From Planctomycetaceae bacterium (lineage in GTDB: Bacteria; Planctomycetota; Planctomycetia; Planctomycetales; Planctomycetaceae): a DNA stretch of 53,406 nt. The position numbers and the translations under genes were made by a program. Location of the stretch: contig JANQQW010000356.1 of assembly GCA_028284885.1 (NCBI GenBank), positions 1 to 53,406 of the forward strand, in the 5' to 3' direction. The notes under the pieces were generated by a model that saw only the letters and a program-made list of their open reading frames with translations, did no database searches and was not told the origin of the DNA. Positions 15,997 to 26,071 of this stretch are shown piece by piece. The first letter of the stretch is position 1. Each line of letters starts with the position of its first letter.

Positions 15997-16440
15997 ATGA
16001 GCGACTGCCCGCACTGCGACACCCAACTCACGGCTGCCGAGCGGGCCGGCGACGGCTGTCCCGCGTGCGGACGTTCCCTCACGCGGCTGTCACCCGACAC
16101 GCGTGCGACACTCCACCCTCGGAGCGTCGGACTCGTGCTCGCCGGAGTTGGCGCGGCACTGATCGGTCTCTGCATCGGCTTGCCCATGCTCTTCGTCCTG
16201 CTGGACGGCGGCGAGGCGACGTTCTGGATCAAGGGAGCACTGCTCGGGTGGGTCTTGTTGGTCGGGGGCTTGGCAGCCGTGGTGCTGGGTGAACGGATGG
16301 TGGACTTCGTCCCCACCGGGCACGAGCCCTTGAACTTCAAGTCCACGGTCGGGCTGCTCGTTCTCCTGGCCACCACGCTCGGCGGCTGGCTCCTGTTGCA
16401 TCGACTGCTCAAGGCACTCGGTTTCGTACTTGCGAGGTAG
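15997..16440 (+). CDS. Zinc-ribbon membrane protein, hypothetical
   Basis: The protein has 147 residues from the ATG at 15997, which follows a GGGGGGAGAG ribosome site. An N-terminal 'CPHC...CPAC' pair (residues 4-26) forms a probable zinc ribbon. Three hydrophobic helices follow, at roughly 46-68, 73-92 and 113-135. There are no catalytic residues. Such ribbon-plus-membrane proteins are common and mostly uncharacterised. The stop TAG is three bases from the next start, and its last codons contain the GAGGTAGG ribosome site of the PQQ-type gene, so the two are probably cotranscribed. Confidence 0.7.
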   Translation: MSDCPHCDTQLTAAERAGDGCPACGRSLTRLSPDTRATLHPRSVGLVLAGVGAALIGLCIGLPMLFVLLDGGEATFWIKGALLGWVLLVGGLAAVVLGERMVDFVPTGHEPLNFKSTVGLLVLLATTLGGWLLLHRLLKALGFVLAR

Positions 16441-16443
16441 GAC

Positions 16444-17694
16444 ATGCGTGTTTCCCCAGGCGACCTCACGACGCGACTCTCGACCCTCGCGTTCGTTCTG
16501 GCCGCGACGACCGCCCACGCTCAGGAGTGGACCCGCTTCCGCGGCCCCAACGGCAGCGGCCTCGCCACCGCGAAGACCGTCCCCGCCAAGCCCACGGCCG
16601 ACGACGTCCGCTGGACCGTCGAACTGCCGGGTCGGGGAAACGGCTCCCCCGTGCTGTGGGGGACGAAGCTCTTCCTGCTCGCCGAGAAGGACGACGGCGC
16701 GACCCGCGTCGTGCTGTGCATCGACGCCCGCACCGGCGAGTCGCTGTGGCAGAAGGAGTACGCCGTCGGCACGCACAAGAAGCACAAGCAGAACAGCTAC
16801 GCCAGCAGCACCCCCGCCTGCGACGCCGAACGGCTCTACGTCGGCTGGGCGACGAAGGAGCGAATCACGCTGCTCGCCCTGACGCACGACGGCGAGGAGG
16901 TCTGGCAGCGCGACCTCGGACCGTTCAAGGCGGGCCACGGGTACGCCATCTCGCCCAGCGTGCAAGGCGACCTCGTCATCCTCGGCAACGACCAGGAGGG
17001 GGACAGCTCGCTGTTCGCCTTCCACGCGAAGACCGGCGAGACCGCCTGGCAGGTGCCACGGCCGAAGAGCGTGCGGGCCACCTACTCCACCCCCTGCCTC
17101 TACCAGGCGCCGGGCGGCAAGCCGGAACTCGTCTTCACCAACTGGCAGCACGGCATCACGGGCGTCGATCCGAAGACCGGGGCCGTCAACTGGGAGATCT
17201 CCGTCTTCGACGTCGACCGCAAGGAGCGGGCGATCGGCTCGCCGTTCGTCGCGGGCGACCTCGTCGTCGGCACGTGCGGCTTCACCACCGCCCAGAAGCA
17301 CCTCGTCGCCGTCCAGCCGACGGCCGCGGGGATCAAGGAGGTCTACCGCATCGAACGGAACGTCCCCCACGTGCCGACCGCCCTCCACTACGCGGGCGAC
17401 CTGTACCTGTGGGGCGACAAGGGCGTGGTAGCCTGCCACGACGCGGCCGACGGCGAACTTCTCTGGCAGGGCCGTGTCACCGGGAACTACTACGGGTCGC
17501 CCGTCTGCGTGGACGGCCGGCTGTACGCCGTCGACGACACCGGCGTGCTGCACGTCGTCGCGACCGGGGAGGACTTCGAGGAACTCGCCGAATTCGACCT
17601 CGGCGAAGGCTGCCACAGCACCCCGGCCGTCGCGAACGGCACCCTCTTCGTCCGGACCCACTCGAAGCTCGTCGCCATCGGAAGGAAAGAGTGA
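16444..17694 (+). CDS. Secreted PQQ-like beta-propeller repeat protein
   Basis: The protein has 416 residues. The signal peptide spans about residues 1-26, ending 'ATTAHA|QEW'. The mature part begins 'WTRFRGPNGSGLA', the typical opening of planctomycete PQQ-like propellers, and continues with repeated blade motifs such as 'GESLWQKEY', 'GETAWQVPR', 'GAVNWEISV' and 'GELLWQGRV'. No catalytic calcium or PQQ ligand set of a true quinoprotein dehydrogenase is evident, so it is best read as a structural or binding propeller in the periplasm. It is followed after one base by a lipoprotein gene. Confidence 0.88.
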   Translation: MRVSPGDLTTRLSTLAFVLAATTAHAQEWTRFRGPNGSGLATAKTVPAKPTADDVRWTVELPGRGNGSPVLWGTKLFLLAEKDDGATRVVLCIDARTGESLWQKEYAVGTHKKHKQNSYASSTPACDAERLYVGWATKERITLLALTHDGEEVWQRDLGPFKAGHGYAISPSVQGDLVILGNDQEGDSSLFAFHAKTGETAWQVPRPKSVRATYSTPCLYQAPGGKPELVFTNWQHGITGVDPKTGAVNWEISVFDVDRKERAIGSPFVAGDLVVGTCGFTTAQKHLVAVQPTAAGIKEVYRIERNVPHVPTALHYAGDLYLWGDKGVVACHDAADGELLWQGRVTGNYYGSPVCVDGRLYAVDDTGVLHVVATGEDFEELAEFDLGEGCHSTPAVANGTLFVRTHSKLVAIGRKE

Positions 17695-17695
17695 G

Positions 17696-18568
17696 ATGAG
17701 TCGATTCCTGCTGGTCCTCTTGGTCCTCGGCGGTCTCGGGTGCGGGACGGGCGGCTCCTCTCCGGACTCAGGCGACGAAGGGGCGCACGATGCGCGTCAC
17801 GATGAGCCAGATGCCTCGACTCAGGCTGAAGACGGCGAGGTTGATCCTGCCACGCTGCCCGTCATCGAGATCACAGCCGAGGAATTGAGCCGTTCGTTCC
17901 AAACCGATCCGGAACGAGCCGCGGAAGAGTACAAGGGCCGGCGACTCCGCCTGAGCGGGGAGATCGACTCCATCCCACAGGTCCGCAGCATCTACTTGAC
18001 AGGCTGGCAGGACCGCGACACGTCCGCACAGTTTGCCGTCGCGGGTTATGTCCGAGTCGAGGGGACGTTCCCGGAGCCGATGCCGGCGTGGATGGCCACG
18101 ATCCACCCGACTCGGAAAGTCGTCGTCGAGGGCATTTGCGAGGGGGAGCCGCGAGCGGGATTCGGTCCGGTCGTCTCGCAGCCACGACTCGTCGAACTGG
18201 GTCCCGGGCCTGCAGTCGAGATCGAGTCGACGGCGTTGGCCGCGGCCTTCGTGACCGACGCGGGGCAGGCGGAAACGACGTACAAGGGGAAGTGGGTCTC
18301 CATCACGGGCGCCGTCGTCGACGAACGGGACGGGGACGAGTACCTCGCCGGCGCAACGACCGAGGACGGCGAGTCGATCCCGGTACGCTGCTTGGCGACC
18401 GCATTCGAGACCGTGATCGGCCCCGAGCCGATCACACAGGGCGACGTCCTCGTGTTGCACGGGGCATGCTCCGGCCTGACCGGCAAGGGTGACGCCGTGC
18501 TCGTCGAGCGAGCGGTCGTCGTTTCCCGCAAACGGGCCGACACCGTGAAGGGCCCGTCGTCCGACTGA
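17696..18568 (+). CDS. Lipoprotein with two tRNA_anti-like (OB-fold) domains
   Basis: The protein has 290 residues from the ATG at 17696, one base after the preceding stop. The leader 'LLVLLVLGGLGC' is a near-lipobox with Cys21. Two similar halves follow a low-complexity linker: 'SRSFQTDPERAAEEYKGRRL' (about 63-82) and 'AAFVTDAGQAETTYKGKWVS' (about 182-201). Each leads into a beta-rich OB-like segment, as in tRNA_anti-like proteins, which are common secreted domains of unknown ligand. Internal duplication is clear by eye. It is probably an outer- or inner-membrane lipoprotein cotranscribed with the propeller protein. Confidence 0.7.
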   Translation: MSRFLLVLLVLGGLGCGTGGSSPDSGDEGAHDARHDEPDASTQAEDGEVDPATLPVIEITAEELSRSFQTDPERAAEEYKGRRLRLSGEIDSIPQVRSIYLTGWQDRDTSAQFAVAGYVRVEGTFPEPMPAWMATIHPTRKVVVEGICEGEPRAGFGPVVSQPRLVELGPGPAVEIESTALAAAFVTDAGQAETTYKGKWVSITGAVVDERDGDEYLAGATTEDGESIPVRCLATAFETVIGPEPITQGDVLVLHGACSGLTGKGDAVLVERAVVVSRKRADTVKGPSSD

Positions 18569-18632
18569 GCGACGGCGATCCGGCGCGTCTCCAGAGTTCG
18601 AATCTCCTGTCACGACCAAAGAGGCCAACACG

Positions 18633-18884
18633 ATGGAAGCCGTCCTCGTCACCACCACCGCGTACGCCTGGCTCGGCAAGGTCGAGCGGGAATGCGAGCG
18701 TTACCTGCACCTCACCTCGGCCAGCCGGGTCTTCAACGACGGCCGCTTCGGCGCGTTCGTCCGCACGGGCGGCCACGAGAACGCCGAGATCGAGAACGTC
18801 GGCGAGGCCCGCGTCCGCATCCCACACACGGCCGTCGTCGACGTCGTCGAGTGGACCCACCCCCTGCCGACCGACGACCAGTGA
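18633..18884 (+). CDS. Small conserved hypothetical protein
   Basis: The 83-residue product has no signal peptide or membrane segment. It opens 'MEAVLVTTTAYAWLGKVERE' and ends in an acidic tail. The beta-rich second half, including 'ENVGEARVRIPHTAVVDVVE', suggests a small globular domain. No family is recognised. It has its own leader of 64 bases after the lipoprotein gene and ends 14 bases before a family B palindrome. Confidence 0.55.
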   Translation: MEAVLVTTTAYAWLGKVERECERYLHLTSASRVFNDGRFGAFVRTGGHENAEIENVGEARVRIPHTAVVDVVEWTHPLPTDDQ

Positions 18885-18898
18885 CGACTGCCCCGTCG

Positions 18899-18936
18899 CT
18901 GCGTTGCCACGCAACGCAGTCAGCACGCGGTCGACG
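18899..18936 (+). repeat. family B palindromic repeat, solo copy
   Basis: Core palindrome ctgcgttgc-cac-gcaacgcag at 18899-18919, a 9-bp perfect stem with a 3-base loop, plus 17 flanking bases shared with 19647-19663. Together they match the copy at 19626-19663 at 35 of 38 positions in direct orientation. Confidence 0.75.
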
Positions 18937-18951
18937 TCGCACGGACAAAGG

Positions 18952-18981
18952 ATGACCTCGGAGTCGATCCAGGCGTACAAT
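18952..18981 (+). promoter_or_regulatory. candidate promoter of the Uma2 gene
   Basis: ATGACC at 18952-18957, an 18-base spacer and TACAAT at 18976-18981. It lies between the solo palindrome and the Uma2 ATG at 19010, so the gene would carry its own promoter inside the repeat-bounded unit. Confidence 0.4.
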
Positions 18982-19009
18982 CGAGCCGTACTGCCTTCGT
19001 GGAGCCACC

Positions 19010-19564
19010 ATGTCCACTGTCACTCTCGTCACGCCCGAAGAACTGCTGTCGATGCCCGACGGCAAGAGCTTCGAACTCGTCCGCGGGGAACTGCTGGAGC
19101 GCGAGATGAGCTTCCTGACGAGCTACATCGGTGCGGAGATGCTCGGCCGGCTCCGTGAGTTCGTTCGCGAGCGAGAACTCGGCTGGGTCCTCGGCGCAGA
19201 CTGCGGGTTTCGGTGCTTCCCGCACGACCCGACGCAGGTTCGCAAGCCGGACGTCTCCTTCGTCGGTCGCGACAAGCTGTCCGCCGACGAGATCGACTTC
19301 GGCTGGTGTCCGGTCGTCCCCGACCTGGTCGTCGAGGTCATCTCGCCGAACGACCGGGCGGGCGAACTGGAGATCAAGCTGGGCGACTACCGCGAGGCGG
19401 GCGTACCGGTCGTCTGGCTGCTGTACCCCGAGAGCGTCTCGGCCCACGTCCAACGGGCCGACGGCCGCAACGACCACCTGACCGGCGACGTCGAACTCGT
19501 CGGCGAGGGCCCACTCGACGGCTTTCGCTGCAAGTTCGCCGACCTGCTGCCGCCGACCAAGTAA
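19010..19564 (+). CDS. Uma2-family putative restriction endonuclease-fold protein
   Basis: The protein has 184 residues. It opens with 'TPEELLSMPDGKSFELVRGEL', the usual Uma2 start with its conserved Glu. The PD-(D/E)xK core is visible as 'VRKPDVSFV' (Asp), 'PDLVVEVISPND' (Glu-Val) and 'KLGDYREAGVPVVWLLYP'. Uma2 (DUF820) proteins are highly multiplied in cyanobacteria and planctomycetes; their biological targets are unknown. The gene and its likely promoter sit between two direct copies of the family B repeat, consistent with movement or amplification as a unit. Confidence 0.88.
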   Translation: MSTVTLVTPEELLSMPDGKSFELVRGELLEREMSFLTSYIGAEMLGRLREFVRERELGWVLGADCGFRCFPHDPTQVRKPDVSFVGRDKLSADEIDFGWCPVVPDLVVEVISPNDRAGELEIKLGDYREAGVPVVWLLYPESVSAHVQRADGRNDHLTGDVELVGEGPLDGFRCKFADLLPPTK

Positions 19565-19625
19565 CCCCGACCCGCCGAGCGGACACCCACGAGACGATCG
19601 ACAACCAGTGATGCCGACTCCATAA

Positions 19626-19761
19626 CTGCGTTGCCACGCAACGCAGTCAACGCGCGGTGGACGCCATCAGTCGGTTCGAGTCATGAGTCCGGCTTCCGGG
19701 CGACGCTCCAAACCTCTCCGGACGACGGCCCCGCGCTCGACTGCGTTGCGTGGCAACGCAG
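19626..19761. repeat. family B palindrome pair in inverted orientation (REPIN-like)
   Basis: Two 21-base palindromes, 19626-19646 (loop cac) and 19741-19761 (loop gtg), face each other across 94 bases. The second ends two bases before an ATG in the aroE frame. The pair structure resembles REPINs, which are inverted pairs of repetitive extragenic palindromes. Confidence 0.75.
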
Positions 19762-19820
19762 CTATGGCGAACATCTCGACGTTCTCACCTGATCGTCCGC
19801 CACTTCCGTCGGAGCCCCCC

Positions 19821-20687
19821 GTGTCCTCACGTTCCTTCAAGCAGGACCTCACCTGCGTCTTCGGCCAGCCGGTCGCCGAGAATCCCACGCAGGCGATGAT
19901 CGAGGCGGCGTATCGGCATCACGGGCTCGACTGGCGGTACCTCACCATCGAGGTCGCCCCGGACGATCTCGGTGATGCCGTCCGCGGGTTGCGGGCGATG
20001 GGCTTCCGCGGCGGGAACCTGACCATCCCGCACAAGGTGGCCGTCATCGAGCACCTCGACGGGCTGACCGAGGCGGCCGAGAAGATCGGAGCCGTCAACT
20101 GCATGGTCTGGCAGGGCGAGGGGGACGACCGGAAGCTGATCGGCGAGAACACCGACGGCAAGGGCTTCGTCGAGTCCCTCCGCGAGGTGACCGACCCGGC
20201 CGGCAAGTCGGTCGTGATGTTCGGCGCCGGCGGGGCCGCCCGGGCGATCGGCGTGGAACTTGCCCTTGCCGGGACCACGTCGTTCACGGTCGTCAACCGG
20301 ACCGAGCAGCGGGGACTCGAACTCGCCAAGCGGCTCCGGGACAAGACGAAGGCCAAGGCCGAGTTCGTCCACTGGGAAGGGGACTTCGCGATTCCCGAGG
20401 GGACCGACGTGGTCGTCAACTCGACCTCGATCGGCCTGTTCCCCGACGTCGACGCCCGCCTCGCCCTCGACGTCTCGACGCTGACCGAGGGGATGGTCGT
20501 CGCCGACGTGATCCCCAACCCGCCCGAGACGAACCTCGTCCGCGACGCCCGCGACCGCGGCTGCACGGTCCTCGACGGCCTCGGCATGCTCGTCAACCAG
20601 GGCGTCATCGGCTTCCGCCTCTGGACCGGCGTCGATCCCGACCCGTCCGTCATGCGGGCCGCGCTGGAAGAGGTCTTCGGCGAGTGA
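19821..20687 (+). CDS. aroE: Shikimate dehydrogenase-like protein (AroE family)
   Basis: The protein has 288 residues from the GTG at 19821, which has GGAG six bases upstream; an ATG at 19764 abuts a repeat and lacks a ribosome site. AroE reduces 3-dehydroshikimate with NADPH. 'GGNLTIPHK' carries the catalytic Lys, 'GENTDGKGF' the family Asp block, and 'MFGAGGAARAIG' the Rossmann glycine loop. However, the shikimate-binding Ser-x-Ser of classical AroE, expected in 'FGQPVAENPTQAM', is replaced by Asn-Pro-Thr. It may be a planctomycete variant of AroE or a paralogue with another substrate. Confidence 0.82.
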   Translation: MSSRSFKQDLTCVFGQPVAENPTQAMIEAAYRHHGLDWRYLTIEVAPDDLGDAVRGLRAMGFRGGNLTIPHKVAVIEHLDGLTEAAEKIGAVNCMVWQGEGDDRKLIGENTDGKGFVESLREVTDPAGKSVVMFGAGGAARAIGVELALAGTTSFTVVNRTEQRGLELAKRLRDKTKAKAEFVHWEGDFAIPEGTDVVVNSTSIGLFPDVDARLALDVSTLTEGMVVADVIPNPPETNLVRDARDRGCTVLDGLGMLVNQGVIGFRLWTGVDPDPSVMRAALEEVFGE

Positions 20688-20741
20688 CGGATCGGGTACA
20701 CTGACCGCTCACCCGGAATCCGCCCTCGTGAAGGCCGTCCC

Positions 20742-21509
20742 ATGTCGTCGTCCACTCGCCTCACCGGCGTTCTGCTCCTGACTCTCGCCGTCGGCTGCGG
20801 CGGTGGTGCGGAGCCTGACCCCGAGCCGCGGCAGCAGACCGAGACGCTGACCTCGAACACGTCGGACGGGACGTCCTCCGACCGGGCGGCCGACGACTCC
20901 GACACCTCCAGGGGCACGACGGACGAACCGAAGCTCGTCGTCACGATGACGGCCGCCCTCAGGGATCTCACCTCGGACGACGCGAAGGAGCGGGCGGCGG
21001 CGGTCGCCTTCGTCAACAAGGCCGAGGTCGATCCGGACGTGAAGGAGCAGGTCGTGCTCGGGCTGGTCAAGCGGCTCGCCGACAGCGACGACTCGATTCG
21101 CGAGGCGGCCGTCGACGGGCTCGCCAAGTGGGCCGACGGGGGCGACGTGGTGTTCGTCGCCGGCGTGCTCGCCCGCGACGACAAGGAGATTCGGCACCGG
21201 GCGATCGCCGCGCTCGGCCGCATCGGCGGACCGGACGCCGCGGTCGCGATCGCGGAACGGCTGGAGAGCGCGTTCGACCGGGCCGTGGCGACGCGGGAAC
21301 TGAAGGGGATGGGGGCCGACGCCGAGGCGGCCGTGCTGCCGTTCGCCGAGAGCACCGACAAGGAGACCCGGCTCTGCGTCGTCGAGGTGCTGCACGAGGT
21401 GGGCGTGCCGTCGAACTCGCTGGACACGCTGGTGGAGCTGCAGTCGGACCCGGAGGCGGAGGTGGCCGTCAACGCCCAGCGGGCCCTGATGGCCGTCGAG
21501 ACCCGCTGA
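20742..21509 (+). CDS. HEAT-repeat lipoprotein
   Basis: The protein has 255 residues. The leader ends 'LLTLAVGC', with the lipidation Cys at position 19. A low-complexity Glu/Asp/Ser/Thr linker to about residue 65 follows, then five or six HEAT-like helical pairs, for example 'RLADSDDSIREAAVDGLAKW' and 'KEIRHRAIAALGRIGGPDAA'. Such repeats usually serve as protein-binding scaffolds. No partner is indicated. It lies 54 bases after aroE and 37 bases before the patatin gene, so cotranscription is possible. Confidence 0.78.
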   Translation: MSSSTRLTGVLLLTLAVGCGGGAEPDPEPRQQTETLTSNTSDGTSSDRAADDSDTSRGTTDEPKLVVTMTAALRDLTSDDAKERAAAVAFVNKAEVDPDVKEQVVLGLVKRLADSDDSIREAAVDGLAKWADGGDVVFVAGVLARDDKEIRHRAIAALGRIGGPDAAVAIAERLESAFDRAVATRELKGMGADAEAAVLPFAESTDKETRLCVVEVLHEVGVPSNSLDTLVELQSDPEAEVAVNAQRALMAVETR

Positions 21510-21546
21510 CCGGACGAGGAAGGTCGAGTCTCGGGAGGGAGCCCGG

Positions 21547-23895
<2,349 letters not shown>

Positions 23896-23899
23896 GGCG

Positions 23900-24088
23900 T
23901 CAGTCCGTCGGGTCGTCGGCCGTTCCGTCCTCGGGTTGCACGACGATCGGGTTGTCGCCTCCCTTGCTGCGGGAGCCCTGCCGTTCGCCCCTACCGCTGC
24001 ACCCGCCAAGGATTGCCAGCACGCAGAAGACGACCAGCGTCGTCGCGATCGTCGGCCGGTTCGGCGTGCAGCTTCCGCGCGTCGTCAT
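23900..24088 (-). CDS. Small putative lipoprotein
   Basis: The protein has 62 residues from the ATG at 24088, with GGGAG seven bases upstream. A signal peptide with lipobox-like 'CVLAILGGC' places the lipidation Cys at residue 30; the rest is polar and Gly/Asp-rich. It overlaps the end of the preceding minus-strand gene by 98 bases in another frame, which is unusually long. The strong ribosome site and lipobox argue for it being real. Confidence 0.5.
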   Translation of the reverse strand: MTTRGSCTPNRPTIATTLVVFCVLAILGGCSGRGERQGSRSKGGDNPIVVQPEDGTADDPTD

Positions 24089-24911
24089 CGAGAATCTCCC
24101 AGACGTCCATCTGCCAGCGTGTGTCCTGTTCGCCGCCGCCGTTCAGCCCGACCTGGGCGACCACGGCGACGAGTTCCCCCGGCATGGCCGAGAGCACGAG
24201 TTGCAGGCTGCCGGCCGACGACTCGCCGGCCTGCAGCAACCCGGTGCCACCGCCCCCCTCGACGAACGGGAACAGGAGTTCGGGGTCGTGCGGCGTCTTG
24301 AACTGCATCCCCTCGCGGAAGGACTCCGTGACGATGCTGCCGTGGCTGAGTCGGTGCCGCCAGCGGACGTTCCCCTCCTCGAGCGGCACGTTCACGCGGA
24401 CGGCCGTGTCGACGCCCGGGTCGATCCGCGGAGCCGTGTAGGCGTGCACGACGACGTACGTCACCTCGTTCGCCGTCGCCCCGGCGTTCTGCAGCTTGTA
24501 CTCGTAGTTCACGAGGAAGGTGTGGGCGTCGCGGGCGTCGCCGCGGACCTCGGTCGTCGCGACGGCCGGCCGGATCGTGGCCTCGTCCGACGAGTGCTCG
24601 TCCGGACCGGAGGCCGGGCCGAGATCGCGGACCTCGATCTCGTGCGAGGGGACCAGCTTCGGCGTGTTCAGGTCGGTCAGCTCGCGTTCGGCCTTCAGCA
24701 CCTCGAGCTTGGCGAGGTCGGCCGCGAGTTGACGCTCCGTTCGCCCGAACTCCAAGTACAGGTAGAACGTCCAGGCGGCGGCGAGCAGCGTCGCGGCGAC
24801 CTGTCCGAGCGCGAGCAGGTTCGAGGCCGACAGCCACGCGTTCACCTTCGCCGGCCTCGCGGCCCGCGGCGGCGACTTCACCAACTCGACCTCGACGACT
24901 TCGTTGTCCAC
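23991..24911 (-). CDS. Hypothetical single-span membrane protein
   Basis: The protein has 306 residues from the GTG at 24911. One hydrophobic helix (about residues 28-52, 'LLALGQVAATLLAAAWTFYL') is preceded by a short basic N-terminus. A coiled-coil-like segment (about 55-80) and a beta-rich extracytoplasmic domain follow. The last 30 residues overlap the small lipoprotein ORF and look low-complexity, so the original stop may lie earlier. No family is recognised. It is 64 bases downstream of another hypothetical gene on the same strand. Confidence 0.65.
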   Translation of the reverse strand: MDNEVVEVELVKSPPRAARPAKVNAWLSASNLLALGQVAATLLAAAWTFYLYLEFGRTERQLAADLAKLEVLKAERELTDLNTPKLVPSHEIEVRDLGPASGPDEHSSDEATIRPAVATTEVRGDARDAHTFLVNYEYKLQNAGATANEVTYVVVHAYTAPRIDPGVDTAVRVNVPLEEGNVRWRHRLSHGSIVTESFREGMQFKTPHDPELLFPFVEGGGGTGLLQAGESSAGSLQLVLSAMPGELVAVVAQVGLNGGGEQDTRWQMDVWEILDDDARKLHAEPADDRDDAGRLLRAGNPWRVQR

Positions 24912-24975
24912 GCCCGGTTCCTCGGTGACGAACGGGCGGAACGATCCCGCGTCGCGGGAGTTGGGTCAAGACGAA

Positions 24976-25992
24976 TCACGGCGACTCCGACTCGTCGACG
25001 GGAGCGTGCAGGAGGAGATAGAACTCGAGGTCCCGGTAGGTGTCGACGTCGGGATAGCCGTCGCACGTCGGCGAGAGGGCGTATCGCGCCTCGCCGGTCC
25101 CGAAGATCGACTCGTCCCGCAGCCTCCTCAGGGTGTCGGGGTCGGACGGCGGCGTCGGGCCGGGCACCATCCGCGGCGGGGTCGCCCCGTTCCCCTCACG
25201 CCGAAGTCCCCACCCGCCGCCGTAGTTGTCCAGGTCGTCGAACAGGGCGGGCGGTTTCGGCGAACCGGCGTTGTTCGCGTTGGCCAGCGTGAAGTTGCGG
25301 TCCTTTCCGGGCGAGACGAACCCCACCACGAACGCGTACCGCCGTCCCCGTTCCAGCACCAGTTCGTCGTCGCCGGAGAGGTCCCACTTTAGGTAGGTCA
25401 GCTTGCCCGCCTTCTCGGAGGCGAGGTCGGGCAGTCGGCCGCCGCGGGCCACGCGGAGCGGTTCGTAGGTCACGCCGGTGACGAAGTCGTCGCAGCGGTG
25501 GTTGGTGGAGAAGCCGTGGGTCGCCTTCGTTCCGGGCGGGGTGCCGTTGTCGTCGATCCTCGGCGTGCCCCGGACCTCGAAGAACTGGACGAAGACCTCC
25601 GCCCCGGCCGACCCGTCCTGGAAGGCGAGCGTGTCGTTCCCGGTCCGCAGCACGATCGCGTCGAGCCGCCCGTCCCGCGGGGCCGTGAAGACCTGGCCGA
25701 GATCGCGCGCTCGCCGGAAGTACCCCTTGTCCTTCCAGACGAGCGGCGACTGGTTCCGCACCGAGGTGTTCCCGCCGAGGTTCGCCTTGAGCTGTCTGAC
25801 CGCCACGCGGTCGGCGTCCTCGCCGAGCACCGCCCGCACCCGCTCCCACTTCCTCGGCGTTCCCCGGGCGTCGTCCTTCGCCGGGAGTTCGGTGGCCCGC
25901 CCGAGGCTGGTGACCACGAGCTCCCCGCGTGCCGTGGGGAGGACGAGGAACGGCGAGAGAACACCGAGCAACAGGGCCGAGCGTGGAGACAT
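24976..25992 (-). CDS. Secreted hypothetical protein
   Basis: The protein has 338 residues with a signal peptide of about 23 residues ending 'LPTARG'. The mature part appears beta-rich: 'LGQVFTAPRDGRLDAIVLRT' and 'LVLERGRRYAFVVGFVSPG' suggest a jelly-roll or carbohydrate-binding-like fold in which the text 'AFVVGF' forms a core strand. It contains no catalytic motif that I recognise. It starts 79 bases from the divergent UbiA gene and heads a possible three-gene minus-strand operon with the two following genes. Confidence 0.7.
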   Translation of the reverse strand: MSPRSALLLGVLSPFLVLPTARGELVVTSLGRATELPAKDDARGTPRKWERVRAVLGEDADRVAVRQLKANLGGNTSVRNQSPLVWKDKGYFRRARDLGQVFTAPRDGRLDAIVLRTGNDTLAFQDGSAGAEVFVQFFEVRGTPRIDDNGTPPGTKATHGFSTNHRCDDFVTGVTYEPLRVARGGRLPDLASEKAGKLTYLKWDLSGDDELVLERGRRYAFVVGFVSPGKDRNFTLANANNAGSPKPPALFDDLDNYGGGWGLRREGNGATPPRMVPGPTPPSDPDTLRRLRDESIFGTGEARYALSPTCDGYPDVDTYRDLEFYLLLHAPVDESESP

Positions 25993-26071
25993 GGCGGCGA
26001 TCCGGCGGGCGAGTGGGTCGTGGTGCGAGTTCTCCCTAGAATGTGCCGCGTCCAGTCCACGGCGACAACCG

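Noticed and set aside
18594-18618. Stretch ending gttcgaatctcctgtcacga-cca, resembling a tRNA T-arm and CCA end
   Set aside because: The T-stem pairs at only three positions, the spacing to CCA is one base short, and no D- or anticodon arm is found upstream. It could be a degraded attachment-site fragment, but the evidence is too thin.
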